In this document: in pieces, positions 8,330-17,701 of the stretch
Position numbering within the stretch: the stretch's first letter is position 1
Layout of the letters: the number at the start of each line of letters is the position of its first letter
Assembly (NCBI GenBank): GCA_007121535.1
Contig: SKKK01000189.1
Coordinates: 1 to 64,000 of the forward strand
Direction of reading: 5' to 3'
From: Planctomycetaceae bacterium
GTDB taxonomy: Bacteria; Planctomycetota; Planctomycetia; Pirellulales; Pirellulaceae
DNA: 64,000 bases
Position numbers and translations under genes: made by a program
The notes under the pieces: generated by a model
What the model saw: the letters and a program-made list of their open reading frames with translations, nothing else
Databases searched by the model: none
What the model was told of the DNA's origin: nothing

Positions 8330-8884
8330 GTGTACGACAAGCAGGCTCTGGTTGCACTGGTTCGAGAAAGAGCCCTGGAATTCGGGGATTTTACGCTCGC
8401 TTCGGGTAAGAAAGCATCGTTCTACCTGGATTGCCGTCGAGTCACCTTGGACTCGGCCGGCGCCAACCTGATCGCTCACGGGATGCTGGAGATGCTGGGC
8501 GACCCGTTACCGGATGCCGTGGGTGGCATGGCGATCGGAGCCGACCCGATCACTGCGGCGGTGATCACGGTTGCCGGCCAGCAGGGCCGCCCGATTCGCG
8601 GATTCATCGTTCGCAAGGAATCGAAGTCGCACGGCAAAGGCCGCGATGTTGAAGGTCCGATCCAGGCCGGCGATCGCGTGGTGATCGTCGAGGACGTGGT
8701 GACGACCGGCGGCAGTTCACTGCGAGCCATCGAAAAGGTCGAAGCGGCCGGCTTGCACGTTCAAGGCGTGCTGGCCATCATCGATCGCCTGGAGGGCGGT
8801 GCGGAAGCCTTTGCGGCCAAAGGTTATTCCTTGCGGACCTTGCTGACCATTCGGGATTTTGGCATAGAACCTTCCAGCGACTGA
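8330..8884 (+). CDS. pyrE: orotate phosphoribosyltransferase
   Basis: A 184-residue type I phosphoribosyltransferase. FTLASGKKASFYLDCRRV is the orotate-binding N-terminal hood of PyrE, and VVIVEDVVTTGGSS is the PRPP-binding motif. It converts orotate and PRPP to orotidine monophosphate in pyrimidine synthesis. IVRKESKSHGKGR is the flexible catalytic loop. The start is a GTG at 8330. Two bases separate its stop from the deformylase gene, so the two form an operon. Confidence 0.95.
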   Translation: MYDKQALVALVRERALEFGDFTLASGKKASFYLDCRRVTLDSAGANLIAHGMLEMLGDPLPDAVGGMAIGADPITAAVITVAGQQGRPIRGFIVRKESKSHGKGRDVEGPIQAGDRVVIVEDVVTTGGSSLRAIEKVEAAGLHVQGVLAIIDRLEGGAEAFAAKGYSLRTLLTIRDFGIEPSSD

Positions 8885-8886
8885 CA

Positions 8887-9480
8887 ATGGACACGGCGCC
8901 TTTGAAAATCGTATTCTACCCGCATCCCGCCTTGCGGCACCAATCCAAGCCGATCAAGCGGGTCGATGCCGATCTGAAGCGGATCATTCGCGAAATGTTC
9001 ACCCTGATGTACGAAGCCAACGGGATCGGGCTGGCCGCCAATCAAGTGAACCTGCCGTTTCGTTTGTTTGTGATCAACCTGGCTGCCGTACCCGACGAAG
9101 GCGAAGAATTGGTGTTTCTGAATCCGGTCCTTTCCAAGCCGAAGGGAAGCGAAGAGTACGAGGAAGGCTGCCTGAGTCTCCCGCAGCTTTACGCCCCGGT
9201 CCTACGACCTAAGCAAGTCATGGTCCAGGCTTACAACTTGCGGGGCGAGGAGATCAGTACCTCGCTGGACGGCATGCTGGCGCGCGTGGTCCAACACGAA
9301 TACGACCATTTGGAGGGCGTGCTGTTCACCGATCGAGTCAAGGCATCGGCGCTGGACGAAGTCCAGCCGGCGCTGGATTCGTTCACGTCGGAATTTGATC
9401 GTCTCCGTCAGCAGGGCGAGATTCCATCCGACGAGCAGATCGCACAGCGGCTTCAGCAATGGGAGCAGAAGTACTGCTGA
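8887..9480 (+). CDS. def: peptide deformylase
   Basis: All three deformylase motifs are present: GIGLAANQV (motif 1), EGCLSLP with the metal-ligand cysteine (motif 2) and QHEYDHLEG, the HExxH motif 3. It removes the formyl group from nascent N-terminal methionine at the ribosome exit. At 197 residues it is slightly longer than typical, with a helical, Gln-rich C-terminal extension (LDSFTSEFDRLRQQGEIPSD onward). It follows pyrE with a 2-nt gap, implying cotranscription and possible translational coupling. Confidence 0.96.
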   Translation: MDTAPLKIVFYPHPALRHQSKPIKRVDADLKRIIREMFTLMYEANGIGLAANQVNLPFRLFVINLAAVPDEGEELVFLNPVLSKPKGSEEYEEGCLSLPQLYAPVLRPKQVMVQAYNLRGEEISTSLDGMLARVVQHEYDHLEGVLFTDRVKASALDEVQPALDSFTSEFDRLRQQGEIPSDEQIAQRLQQWEQKYC

Positions 9481-9573
9481 CGACCGGCGAATGAATCCGT
9501 TCTCCTCTTTCGCGGAAGGAGCGGGAGCGGCGTGTTCCGCTTTCCCCCGGTCTTCCACTACCCGAAACACGAG

Positions 9574-10668
9574 TCACTCCCAGATCCTGACCTCTTGCGG
9601 TTCGTCGGAACGAGCCCAGGCGCGGTACATGCCGTCGGTCGTAAATCGGCTGACAATGTTTCCCGCGGCGTCGATGCCGATGATTCCACCGGTCCGCGGC
9701 GGCAGCCGTTCTTCCAGCACCAGTTCGGCCGCCTGTTCCAGCGACTTGCCACCGTGTTCCATCAAGGCCGAGATCTGGAAGGCCACCGCGTGGCGGATGA
9801 ACTCCTCGCCGATCCCCGTGCCCGACACGCCGCACGTGGCGTTGTTCGCGTAGGTTCCGGCGCCGATGATCGGCGAGTCGCCGATGCGGCCCGCTCGTTT
9901 ATTGGTCAACCCGCCGGTCGACGTACCTGCGGCCAGGTTGCCCTGCCCGTCCAATGCGACGCATCCGACCGTGCCGTAGCGCCGATCGCCAAAGCGTCGC
10001 GCCGAGTCCTCCAGCGGATCGGCCTGGAGTTGTTCTCGTTCGCGCTGCTGGGCTCGCTGCAGTTGCCGACGCCGGGCATCGGTGGAAAAGAACTCGTTCG
10101 GCACCGGCTCCAGCCCCATCCGGGCAGCGAACTGGTCGGCGCCGGGGCCTGCCAGTAACACGTGCCGAGTCCGTTCCATCACCAGGCGCGCGGCGGCGAT
10201 CGGGTGCCGAATCGTGGTGACATTGGCCACAGCCCCGCACGCCAGCGTCCGCCCGTCCATCAGCGACGCATCCAACTCGTGGGTCCCTTCGTGGGTAAAG
10301 ACGGCGCCGCGTCCCGCATTGAACACCGGAGCATCCTCCAACGCGCGAATCACCTGCTCGACCGCATCCAGGCTCGTACCCCCCTGTTCCAGGATGCTGA
10401 TCCCGCGGTGCAAGGCATCGCGCAGCGCGGCCCGGTGAGCCTGAATCACCTCCTGCGGTTGATCTCGCGAAATCGTCCCAGCACCCCCGTGCAAGACGAT
10501 TGCCCATTGTGGTCGATTGTTTTCCCGGTCGCCTTGGGCGGTGGAAGCCGTCCGCATGTTTGTCGTCCTTCCTTCCGCAGGGCGGCCCGGCGTTTCTCCG
10601 CCCATCAATTGCAGATTCGCCAGAACAAGCACGCACCCCGCCCAACCACCGATCGTTCGAAATCGCAT
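9574..10668 (-). CDS. isoaspartyl peptidase / L-asparaginase, exported
   Basis: A 364-residue N-terminal-nucleophile hydrolase of the plant-type asparaginase family. An N-terminal hydrophobic stretch (IGGWAGCVLVLANLQLMGG) suggests export. WAIVLHGGAGTI starts the enzyme; LEDAPVFNAGRGAVFTHEGTHELDASLMDG is the conserved core; RRYGTVGCVALDGQGNLAAGTSTGG contains the autocleavage site, with Thr of GTVG as the nucleophile. It would hydrolyse isoaspartyl peptides or asparagine after self-processing into two chains. AGGAAG precedes the ATG. It lies convergent to def and upstream of no obvious partner. Confidence 0.92.
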   Translation of the reverse strand: MRFRTIGGWAGCVLVLANLQLMGGETPGRPAEGRTTNMRTASTAQGDRENNRPQWAIVLHGGAGTISRDQPQEVIQAHRAALRDALHRGISILEQGGTSLDAVEQVIRALEDAPVFNAGRGAVFTHEGTHELDASLMDGRTLACGAVANVTTIRHPIAAARLVMERTRHVLLAGPGADQFAARMGLEPVPNEFFSTDARRRQLQRAQQREREQLQADPLEDSARRFGDRRYGTVGCVALDGQGNLAAGTSTGGLTNKRAGRIGDSPIIGAGTYANNATCGVSGTGIGEEFIRHAVAFQISALMEHGGKSLEQAAELVLEERLPPRTGGIIGIDAAGNIVSRFTTDGMYRAWARSDEPQEVRIWE

Positions 10669-10687
10669 GATCTTCCTGCCCCTTTGC

Positions 10688-11716
10688 TCAACTGCTGTGT
10701 TGGATCAACAGAATCTCACCTTCCTGGATCACGTAGTCCTTATGTTCTTTGCGCATCAGATTGTGGGCTTTGACCTCGCGTTCGCTGCCCAGCCGGATCA
10801 GATCGTCGCACGTCATGACCTCGGCTCGAATGAAGCCGCGAGCCAGGTCCGTATGGATTCCCGCAGCCGCCTCGACCGCCGTGCCTCCCCGGCGGATCAG
10901 CCAAGTGCGCACCTCGCGGTCTCCCGCCGTAAAGAACAACATCTGCCCCGACGCCGCCGTGATCTGTCGCAACAGCCCGTCACGATCGAAAAGGGTCACA
11001 CCCATCTCGTGACAGAACGCTTCCCGCTCTTCAGGCTCTGCTTCCGACAACTCGAGCTGCAATCTCAGCGGGATCGCGATCACGGGCATCGAGGGCGATG
11101 AAGCCCTTTGGAAGCGCTCCAGTTCGGTGTCGTCGTCGGCTGCATTGACGATCACGATCCGCGATTTATCGCTGAACAACTGGAACGATCGGATCACCCG
11201 TTGCTGTTCCGGCGTCAGTTCCAGACCATGCAGCGAGCGGCCGTCTTCCAGAATCGCGTGCAAGGGCTGGAGGGCTTCCAGCTCCTTTTGCAACTCGTCC
11301 CGGTTCGGACGAGGGCGTTTGATCTGGTCGTGCAACCGTTCGATGCGGCCGGACACGATGTCCAGGTCGGCGATCAACAGATCGTCCTCGAAGTTGTTTA
11401 AATCCGCCAACGGGTCCTGGCCGTCAAACGCCGCGACCACCACGACCAGGCACCCGGCTTCGCGGATCAACGCCAAGCGCGACGCCGTCCCTTCATGCGA
11501 ACGGCTGAGCCCGGGCGTATCGACCATCTCCAACGCCGCTTGGGTGACCTTTTTCGGTCGGTAGATTTCGCACAATGGGGCGACGCGAGGATCGGGCACG
11601 GTCGCCATCGCGGATTGCGCCTGATGAGCGTGAGCCGGATGGGGCGCCACCCCCGTCAGCCAATGGAAAAGGGTGCTCTTGCCCGAGCCCTGATAACCAA
11701 CGATACCGATCTTCAT
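10688..11716 (-). CDS. YchF-like (Obg-family) GTPase with TGS domain
   Basis: MKIGIVGYQGSGKSTLFHWLTG opens a GTPase domain, ALEMVDTPGLSRSHEGT holds the G3 region, and the C-terminal part (GDREVRTWLIRRGGTAVEAAAGIHTDLARGFIRAEVM ... DYVIQEGEILLIQH) matches the YchF TGS/DUF933 domain. YchF proteins are ribosome-associated ATPases/GTPases. Differences from standard YchF: the P-loop is GYQGSGKS rather than GxPNVGKS, and the nucleotide-specificity motif is NAADDD rather than NKxD or NxxE. This is probably a divergent paralogue. ATG 11716 follows AAGGATCGGGG; a GTG at 11737 is possible. It sits just upstream of the asparaginase gene on the same strand (19-nt gap). Confidence 0.82.
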   Translation of the reverse strand: MKIGIVGYQGSGKSTLFHWLTGVAPHPAHAHQAQSAMATVPDPRVAPLCEIYRPKKVTQAALEMVDTPGLSRSHEGTASRLALIREAGCLVVVVAAFDGQDPLADLNNFEDDLLIADLDIVSGRIERLHDQIKRPRPNRDELQKELEALQPLHAILEDGRSLHGLELTPEQQRVIRSFQLFSDKSRIVIVNAADDDTELERFQRASSPSMPVIAIPLRLQLELSEAEPEEREAFCHEMGVTLFDRDGLLRQITAASGQMLFFTAGDREVRTWLIRRGGTAVEAAAGIHTDLARGFIRAEVMTCDDLIRLGSEREVKAHNLMRKEHKDYVIQEGEILLIQHSS

Positions 11717-11769
11717 CCCCGATCCTTCGTTTCCCACCTCAAATCGTCCCGGTTCCGAACGAGGACACC

Positions 11770-12183
11770 TTACTTTTTTGTCCTCGACCTTGACTTCGAT
11801 TTCGGCGACAAGACCGTCAAGGCCTTCTTCGTATCGGAAACGCGCAGGAACAAGGTGGCGCGTTGGTTGTCGGCGGTGCCGTAGGCATATTCGATGTTGA
11901 CTTTGGCTCGAGCCAACTTGGCAGCCAGTTTTCCCAATTCACCGGGCTTGTCGTCCAAGTGGATTTGCAACACATCCGTCTCGACCACCAGCGCGCCACG
12001 CTCGCCCAGCACATGGATTGCACCCCGGGGATCGTCGACAATCAAACGCAGCACGGCGTGATCCACTGTATCGGACACCGACATGGCTCGAATGTTGATA
12101 CCTTGGCCGGCCAATGACTTGCAAACGTCGGCCATCACCCCCATCTTGTTTTCCAACAGCACAGACAACTGATTTTCGATCAT
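11770..12183 (-). CDS. tandem ACT-domain protein
   Basis: A 137-residue protein of two ACT domains: NQLSVLLENKMGVMADVCKSLAGQGINIRAMSV and VLQIHLDDKPGELGKLAAKLARAKVNIEYAYG. Both have the beta-alpha-beta-beta-alpha pattern with a Gly-rich ligand loop. Stand-alone ACT pairs bind amino acids and act as regulators; no catalytic domain is attached. The C-terminus is a basic tail (SPKSKSRSRTKK). A ribosome site (GGGAC) precedes the ATG. It is upstream of the YchF-like gene on the same strand with a 53-nt gap. The ligand cannot be read from the sequence. Confidence 0.88.
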   Translation of the reverse strand: MIENQLSVLLENKMGVMADVCKSLAGQGINIRAMSVSDTVDHAVLRLIVDDPRGAIHVLGERGALVVETDVLQIHLDDKPGELGKLAAKLARAKVNIEYAYGTADNQRATLFLRVSDTKKALTVLSPKSKSRSRTKK

Positions 12184-12399
12184 CGATCGTCCCTTTCATG
12201 CGTGAGATGCCACTAGGTGCAAACGGCAACGGAACAAGTGCAGCCAAGTACGGCAAGATCACCCGTCTCCGCTTCGCACATTGTAAACATCCCAACGCAT
12301 CCAGGGGAAGTAGGACCGAATCCCATGACGCGATTCCGTCTTCGGTCGACAATGTCCGCCCGGCGAAAGGGCAAAACCGACATCCCAATAGAGAAAGAC

Positions 12400-13035
12400 T
12401 CAAGCGTCGAAGTCGTCCAATTGATCCAGCAATCGATCGAGATCGTCGCACGGTGCGGCCGGTTTGGTTCGTGAATCTTCCGAGGGGTCGCGGTTCCGAT
12501 CGACGGACGAAACGAATGGATGCTCTGGCTCCGGTGACTGGCGTTTGATCGCGGCGGGCTGCGATGAAGTGTCGACGATCGGCAATCCGCTCGCAGCAAG
12601 GTCCGTTGGCTCGATCGCATCGCGCAGACGTCGGATTTCGCGCACATACCAATCGGGCGGCTTGGTTACATCCAAGCGCAGGATGCCCAAGCGGCGTCCA
12701 GCGGATCGTGAAAGGGTGCCGTCCGCCGCCGGATTCCGATCTCGATCATGCAGGCCGCCCAGCAGCCAATCCTGCCCGGAAATGCCATGTTGCTGGAGCG
12801 TCTGCCGGGCACTTTCCGCATCCAGCCATGTCAACAGGATCCAGTCGCTCTTGATTCCTTGCAAACATAACAGGCCTGTTGAGCCGCCGCGGAGTTGCCG
12901 CAAATCGGGGACCACGTTGATATCGACGCCCTGCTGGACCATCAGTTCGGCGACCAGATCCTCTTCCAATCGACGAGCATCCGGTGCGGCGATTGCGGCT
13001 TGGGAAAGGACGACGGGGATTCTAGCAGTCTTCAT
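12400..13035 (-). CDS. conserved-looking hypothetical protein
   Basis: A 211-residue soluble protein I do not recognise. The first 120 residues look folded (alternating hydrophobic strands such as GLLCLQGIKSDWILLTWLDAESARQTLQQHGI); from about 125 it becomes linker-like, with RLGILRLDVTKPPDWYVREIRRLRDA and an acidic end (DDLDRLLDQLDDFDA). No signal peptide or membrane segment. Same strand and 45 nt downstream of the FIST gene, so possibly in one transcript. Coding is supported by length and context only. Confidence 0.6.
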   Translation of the reverse strand: MKTARIPVVLSQAAIAAPDARRLEEDLVAELMVQQGVDINVVPDLRQLRGGSTGLLCLQGIKSDWILLTWLDAESARQTLQQHGISGQDWLLGGLHDRDRNPAADGTLSRSAGRRLGILRLDVTKPPDWYVREIRRLRDAIEPTDLAASGLPIVDTSSQPAAIKRQSPEPEHPFVSSVDRNRDPSEDSRTKPAAPCDDLDRLLDQLDDFDA

Positions 13036-13080
13036 TCGCCCGGGTTCCGTGATTTTTTGGACGCCGAATTCCGATTCGTC

Positions 13081-14277
13081 TCATGCCGGCGATTCGAACA
13101 GGGCGATGCTGGCCGTGAACCCGTGCTGGAAATTCTTGCCGCCGATTGGTCCCAATTCGCCCGCAGCGAAAAATCCGGCTAACGGGATGTCGCCGAAGGC
13201 TTCGCGGATGGCCAACGCATCGTGATGCGGTTCGGGGAACAAGCGGGTTCCGCGTCCGTTGCAGGTAAACATCAGCGCACCACTCGCCGGGCGGCTGCTT
13301 GCCGTTCGAGCGCGGGCCAGCAGTTGACGCAACTCGGCATCCGCCGTTTCCCAATCGCGGACGTGAAACTGGACGGTCTGGCCCGTGCGAAGATAGTCAC
13401 CGATCGCCAAGGCTCCGCTATCGGGGTCGAAGCCCAGCACATTACGAACCAGAAAATCCCCCTGCTCGAAATGTTCCAGGTATTCACTGACAACGCGGCC
13501 CAGATGCACACCCTGGTTGACAAGTTCGCGTTCACGCGTCGGCAATTCCGCAAACACGGCTTCCAACTGACTGACCGCCGGTTTGCCACCCAATTGCAAA
13601 ACCACGTTTTGTTCCGCCTTGGTGATGACAAAGTGCCGGCCGATCGGGCGACATCCCTGGGAAACGACCGTGCGAACGCGAACCGGCCCTGAGATCAGCA
13701 CGGCCACCGCGCCCTCGACGTGCGTCTGCGAGCCCAGCAGCAGACGAACCTCGCCGGGTTGCGAAGCGCCGCTGGCCATCCCCCCGATCACACGAGCGTC
13801 CGGGTGCCGTTCGTTGATCTGCTGCAGCAGGAAATCAGCGGGGAAACTGAACGGGTCGCCCAACAGCAGCAAGCTGGGGGTATCCGGCCAGCCTTCCAGC
13901 AACGAATCGGGCCAGCCGAAAAAGGATGGCCCCTCGGGCGTTTTGCGAAACGTCAGATGGATCGGCTGGACATCCACGCCGGGCAATTTGGCCAGCCATA
14001 AGGACGCGGCCGTCTGCCCTTCGATCTCTTGACCTCGCCCGACAATCGATTCCCCCGTGCATCCGATCAAGCAGTCCGTCTGCAACCGTTGGCAAGCATC
14101 CGCTGCGATCGCGTCCGCAAACGGCACAGCATCGGCGGACAAAAACAACATCGCCAAGTCAGGCGAGCTGTCCAATTCGGCAAGCGCCTGTTGACAAACC
14201 TGGGCCACCGCCCGTTCAGGATCGCCGGCCATGGAAAGAGCGGATGCAAAACGGATACTTGCAGCGGAAGATGTCAT
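13081..14277 (-). CDS. FIST N + FIST C domain sensory protein
   Basis: About 398 residues. The N-terminal FIST domain is visible in LAMLFLSADAVPFADAIAADACQRL, DCLIGCTGESIVGRGQEIEG and PDARVIGGMASGA; the FIST_C domain follows from about 220 (SQLEAVFAELPTRERELVNQG) and ends in GALMFTCNGRGTRLF and DIPLAGFFAAGELGPIGGKNFQHGFTASIALF. FIST proteins are cytoplasmic small-ligand sensors, proposed to bind amino acids, usually linked to signal transduction. Here no kinase or cyclase domain is attached. Start chosen at ATG 14277; an extension to 14367 lacks family similarity. Confidence 0.88.
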   Translation of the reverse strand: MTSSAASIRFASALSMAGDPERAVAQVCQQALAELDSSPDLAMLFLSADAVPFADAIAADACQRLQTDCLIGCTGESIVGRGQEIEGQTAASLWLAKLPGVDVQPIHLTFRKTPEGPSFFGWPDSLLEGWPDTPSLLLLGDPFSFPADFLLQQINERHPDARVIGGMASGASQPGEVRLLLGSQTHVEGAVAVLISGPVRVRTVVSQGCRPIGRHFVITKAEQNVVLQLGGKPAVSQLEAVFAELPTRERELVNQGVHLGRVVSEYLEHFEQGDFLVRNVLGFDPDSGALAIGDYLRTGQTVQFHVRDWETADAELRQLLARARTASSRPASGALMFTCNGRGTRLFPEPHHDALAIREAFGDIPLAGFFAAGELGPIGGKNFQHGFTASIALFESPA

Positions 14278-14533
14278 CGTCGATCGGTTATCCGGATCAA
14301 ATGGAGACTCAGCCAGCCGGTCGTTGCACTCGCGGTTGGCGGACACAACCAAGCCGAAATTATTCACGAAAGGGCCGCGTACGACAAGCAGGCCACGGCG
14401 TAGAACGAGATGGGTGTGTTGGGATCTGGCATACGGATTCGCCAGGCACAGCCGGTAACAAGACAGGCCCGGGAGACCTGCGGTCGGCGGTTTCGGCGGG
14501 GTCAGAGACCCGCGCCGAACCGTTTTGGTAACA

Positions 14534-14593
14534 CGGTTTCGGCCAACGACTTACCATGTGGAAACGAGGTTGCCCGAAAACGACTCCCGACCC
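14534..14593. repeat. 21-bp-arm hairpin element, copy B (decayed)
   Basis: The right arm (14573-14593, CCCGAAAACGACTCCCGACC) is intact and the loop motif TTACCATGTGGAAACGAGG is recognisable, but the left arm is reduced to GTTTCGGC. It lies between the divergently placed FIST gene and the end of the second Gfo/Idh/MocA gene. Confidence 0.7.
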
Positions 14594-14647
14594 TTCCTCC
14601 CAATTCCACCAAGGGAATCCTCGGCCGGGTGCCGATGATCGCCCGGC

Positions 14648-15967
14648 CTAGACTTGATCCGGCAACGCATACTCACTGCGCTCGGGCCGATGCAGGAACC
14701 GGTTGCCTTCCGGGCTGTTGGTAAAACGCTCGTTCACGGCGTCCCACCGAAGCCGCTGCCCCGTCTCGCCGGTTACTTCGCTCACCCAGCGGACGATGTT
14801 CCCCAGGTTGCAGATGGTGGCCGAACGATGGCCGGCTTCGGCGGGGGCCACGGGGTCGCGGCGTTCCCGGATACAGTCCAGCCAGTCGCGATGATGGCCG
14901 GGGCTTTGGTAGAGTTCCACTTCGGGGTCCGCCACCGGTTCGGCGATCAGTTCCGGTGGATCGGAACTGGCGTGGCCGCGGGTGACGGTGATCGAACCTT
15001 TCTCGCCGATGAAGCGAACGCCGCTCCAGTCCGGCCCGTCACCGAGTTCCAGCAAGACGTCGCCGGGAAACCGCATCCACACTTTCGGCGAGCCCACGCC
15101 CCGCTGCCGGCCGCCGGGATTGTCCGGAGTGCTGTACATCGTCTCGAAAGGCTCGCCCTCGACCCAGACCTCTTCCGGTCCGCTGTCATCCAAACCCATC
15201 CCCCACTGGGCGACGTCCAGTCCATGGCCGCCCCTGTCGCTCATGTTGCCGCCGGAGAAGGGCCGGATGGAAACCCAGCTTGGGTTGCTGCGGTTGTCCC
15301 AAATGACGTAATTGTACGGAGGCGGTTCGGCCGGGCCGCACCACATGTCCCAATCCAACCCTTCAGGGACTGCCTGCTCCGGGTGCCTCGGCTCCATCGG
15401 GCTGTAGAAATTGGTAGCGACCACGCGGGTCAGCTTGCCGAGCGTACCGTTGCGCACGTGCATGATGCCGTCGTACTCGGTGCGACCCGAGCGCTGCTGA
15501 ATCCCCGTCTGGAGCACTCGCCGATACTTCCGCACGGCCTCGACAATTCGGCGCCCTTCCAGGATGCTGTAAGAGAGCGGTTTTTCGCAAAAGATGTCTT
15601 TGCCGGCCTGAGCGGCGTGGATGCAATTCAACGCGTGCCAATGGATCGGGGTCGCCACGATCACGGCATCGATGTCTTGGCGCTCGAGCAGCTTGCGGTA
15701 ATCCTGATACACGTGCTTGGCGCCGACCGACTTGGCAATCTCTTCGGCCCGCGGCAGGTAGACGTCGGCGATGGCCGCGACATCGCAGCTTCGCGCGAAG
15801 GCGCGAACCAGTCCGCTGCCCTGGTTCCCCACCCCAATGCCCCCCAGCACGATGCGGTTGTTTGCGCCCATGGCTCGGGCAGGAATGAAATGCGGCATGC
15901 CGACTGCCGTCGCTCCCGCAACGACGCCCGCTCGCAAGAAGCTTCGCCTGCTAACCCTCTTACCCAT
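14648..15967 (-). CDS. Gfo/Idh/MocA family oxidoreductase, TAT-exported
   Basis: A twin-arginine signal (VSRRSFLRAGVVAGATAVG) precedes a Rossmann NAD(P) domain (RIVLGGIGVGNQGSG), the canonical CEKPLSYSILEGRR lysine motif and the C-terminal domain with GGNMSDRGGHGLDVAQWGMG. It is a 439-residue periplasmic or paryphoplasmic sugar-type oxidoreductase of the large planctomycete family; ending NRFLHRPERSEYALP. A strong GGAGG ribosome site sits upstream of the ATG. Unlike the paralogue at 3898-5097, the EKP motif is standard. Substrate unknown. Confidence 0.92.
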   Translation of the reverse strand: MGKRVSRRSFLRAGVVAGATAVGMPHFIPARAMGANNRIVLGGIGVGNQGSGLVRAFARSCDVAAIADVYLPRAEEIAKSVGAKHVYQDYRKLLERQDIDAVIVATPIHWHALNCIHAAQAGKDIFCEKPLSYSILEGRRIVEAVRKYRRVLQTGIQQRSGRTEYDGIMHVRNGTLGKLTRVVATNFYSPMEPRHPEQAVPEGLDWDMWCGPAEPPPYNYVIWDNRSNPSWVSIRPFSGGNMSDRGGHGLDVAQWGMGLDDSGPEEVWVEGEPFETMYSTPDNPGGRQRGVGSPKVWMRFPGDVLLELGDGPDWSGVRFIGEKGSITVTRGHASSDPPELIAEPVADPEVELYQSPGHHRDWLDCIRERRDPVAPAEAGHRSATICNLGNIVRWVSEVTGETGQRLRWDAVNERFTNSPEGNRFLHRPERSEYALPDQV

Positions 15968-16307
15968 GATCGTCCTCCGGTAAGTCCTGCGCCTGAAAAA
16001 ATTTACCGCCCCATTGGCGTTGTTGTTGGCTGTTTAGAGCCCGGGGGCACGTCTCCGGAAGAAACGGCCCATTCGAGGCTGTCGTCCGGCAACATCCAAG
16101 CCGACACCGGCAGACCGACTGCCTGCCCACCATCCTAGAATAATCGAAAACCCGGTCAACCGCTATGATGCGCATTCTGCAAATTCACACGGATTACCGC
16201 CCGGCCGCTGCGCAACGTAAGCGTCCGAGTTAGGCATTCTTGACAGGCGGGGTAGCTTGGAGGTGTGTTTGTTTTTTTCACCCTTAGGTTCAGGAGGTGC
16301 CTGACGA
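15968..16307. other. intergenic, no gene seen
   Basis: About 340 bases between the Gfo/Idh/MocA gene and the IS66 relic. It should contain the oxidoreductase promoter. No open frame shows recognisable coding character. It marks the left border of the accessory zone. Confidence 0.4.
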
Positions 16308-17000
16308 ATGGCTCGGAATGTGGATCGTAGACTTTGGGAAGCATGGCAACGCAGAATCGGCCAGCAGCAACGAAGCGGTTTGTCGATCGTGGGGCCGACT
16401 ATCAAGGGATCTTCGTGGGAGATGCCGACGGTGCCAATGCGCGGCTGGAGTTCCGGTCCGGGGGGCTGCATCCGCCATGCCAGTTGCAATACCCATGCGC
16501 GTCGGGGTTTCGTGAAAGCCGAGTCGCACGAGCCGTTGCTGGCCTCGCAGGCGCTATCGTTCTACCGGCAGTTGTACGAGGTGGAAGAGCGAAACGTTGG
16601 GCTACCTGCGGAATCAGTGGTCGGCTTTGCAAGTCTATCTGACGGACGGTCGAATACCGATCGACAACGATCATTCGGAACAACGCATCCGCCCGTTGGC
16701 GATCGGCCGCAACAACTGGCTGTTTCTGGGCCACCCGGCAGCCGCCCCCGGGCGTCTTCAGTTATTCAGCCTGGTCAGCAGCGCCCATCGTCAGCATCTG
16801 GTGCTGCAGAATTACCTGGAGGACGTGTTGAGCAAGCTGGCCGAGGCCCAGCAGCGGCACCCGACCGCGCTGGAACCTGGTTGTCCGTATCTGCTGGATT
16901 TGCTGCCCGATCGCTGGGCGGCAGCCCATCCGTGTCCTGGACGAAGATCGTCTTTCGAACCGCAAACTGTTTCCCCCGGAACTGAATGGGGTGACCTGGT
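16308..17000 (+). pseudogene. IS66-family transposase relic, frameshifted
   Basis: Pieces of an IS66-type transposase appear in order across frames: MARNVDRRLWEAWQRRIGQQ with SGLSIV (like the N-terminal IS66 helper or leader segment), ADYQGIFVGDADGAN (the y.G.lq.DGyagy region), ARRGFVKAE (usually HARRKF), FYRQLYEVEERN, then the well-kept end YLRNQWSALQVYLTDGR, IDNDHSEQRIRPLAIGRNNWLF and SLVSSAHRQHL with NYLEDVLSKLAE. The catalytic Glu of the SEQRIRP motif is present, but the frames do not join and most of the N-terminal half is missing, so it cannot encode an active enzyme. No terminal inverted repeats were identified. Confidence 0.78.
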
Positions 17001-17262
17001 GAGCCGCACCGTTTTGACCGACCGCGTCATCAATCCTCGGTCCCAGCCCGGCGATCGTCTTGCTGTACTTGGAGCGACATCTGCTTCGGTCCAGAGACCG
17101 AGGTCAAACGCAACAACTTCGCCTCAGTGCCAATCTAGTATGACTTTCGGAGCGGACGAATGTTATCCACCGAACCGCTTTGACATGCACCGATGGAGCC
17201 CGTATTCCCTCTGATGAACGCCCGCATAAAGCTGGAGTGATTCGATATCCGACATCAAGTTT

Positions 17263-17663
17263 TCATTCCAGCCGTTCCCTGAGTCGTTTCTTCGCGTCGT
17301 CCCACGGAACGGGAACAGACGGCGTAGCAGCGTCAGAAATCGTCGTCCGGCTGGGGTATTCAGATCGTTCCAGAGATCGAAGTCGTGTTCCACCGGCACC
17401 GCCGTGGGAAACGAACTCGGCCACGGGTACTCGGGATTCGGACCATCCCGATCTAACGCCGGAGCTAGATCTTCGACGCGTTGTGCCAAGGGAATGCTGT
17501 TGCGGATCACCTGCGCCCAATTCGCATTCTGACCCTCGAAGCCGAGTTGCTGCTGAGCCCGGCGATCGTGCGAGAGCCTCTGCAAGAAGCTCACCAAAGC
17601 GCGGTGAGTCTTGCCGGGCCGCGAGTGCCTCCAAGCGTGGGCTTTCCCGAGCAACTCCGTCAC
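17263..17663 (-). pseudogene. unrecognised gene, probably frameshifted near its end
   Basis: From a GTG at 17663 (ribosome site GGAAGGCAGG) the frame reads a convincing protein: VTELLGKAHAWR, LVSFLQRLSHDRRAQQQLGF, IRNSIPLAQRVEDLAPALD, PVEHDFDLWNDLNTPAGRRF. Around 17320 the coding pattern moves to another frame that ends SVPVPWDDAKKRLRERLE and stop at 17263, so a one-base change probably occurred. Without the shift the frame runs to 17163. I do not recognise the family. It starts 38 nt after the 17702-18409 gene ends, so the two look like an operon. Confidence 0.45.
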
Positions 17664-17701
17664 GCCGCCTGCCTTCCCCAATGACGGGCTCCGTCGATCG
17701 A

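Noticed and set aside
14654-16138. 494-codon frame on the plus strand
   Set aside because: Shadow of the second Gfo/Idh/MocA gene.
16308-17000. Active IS66 element
   Set aside because: The transposase pieces lie in different frames with most of the N-terminal half missing, and no terminal repeats were found.
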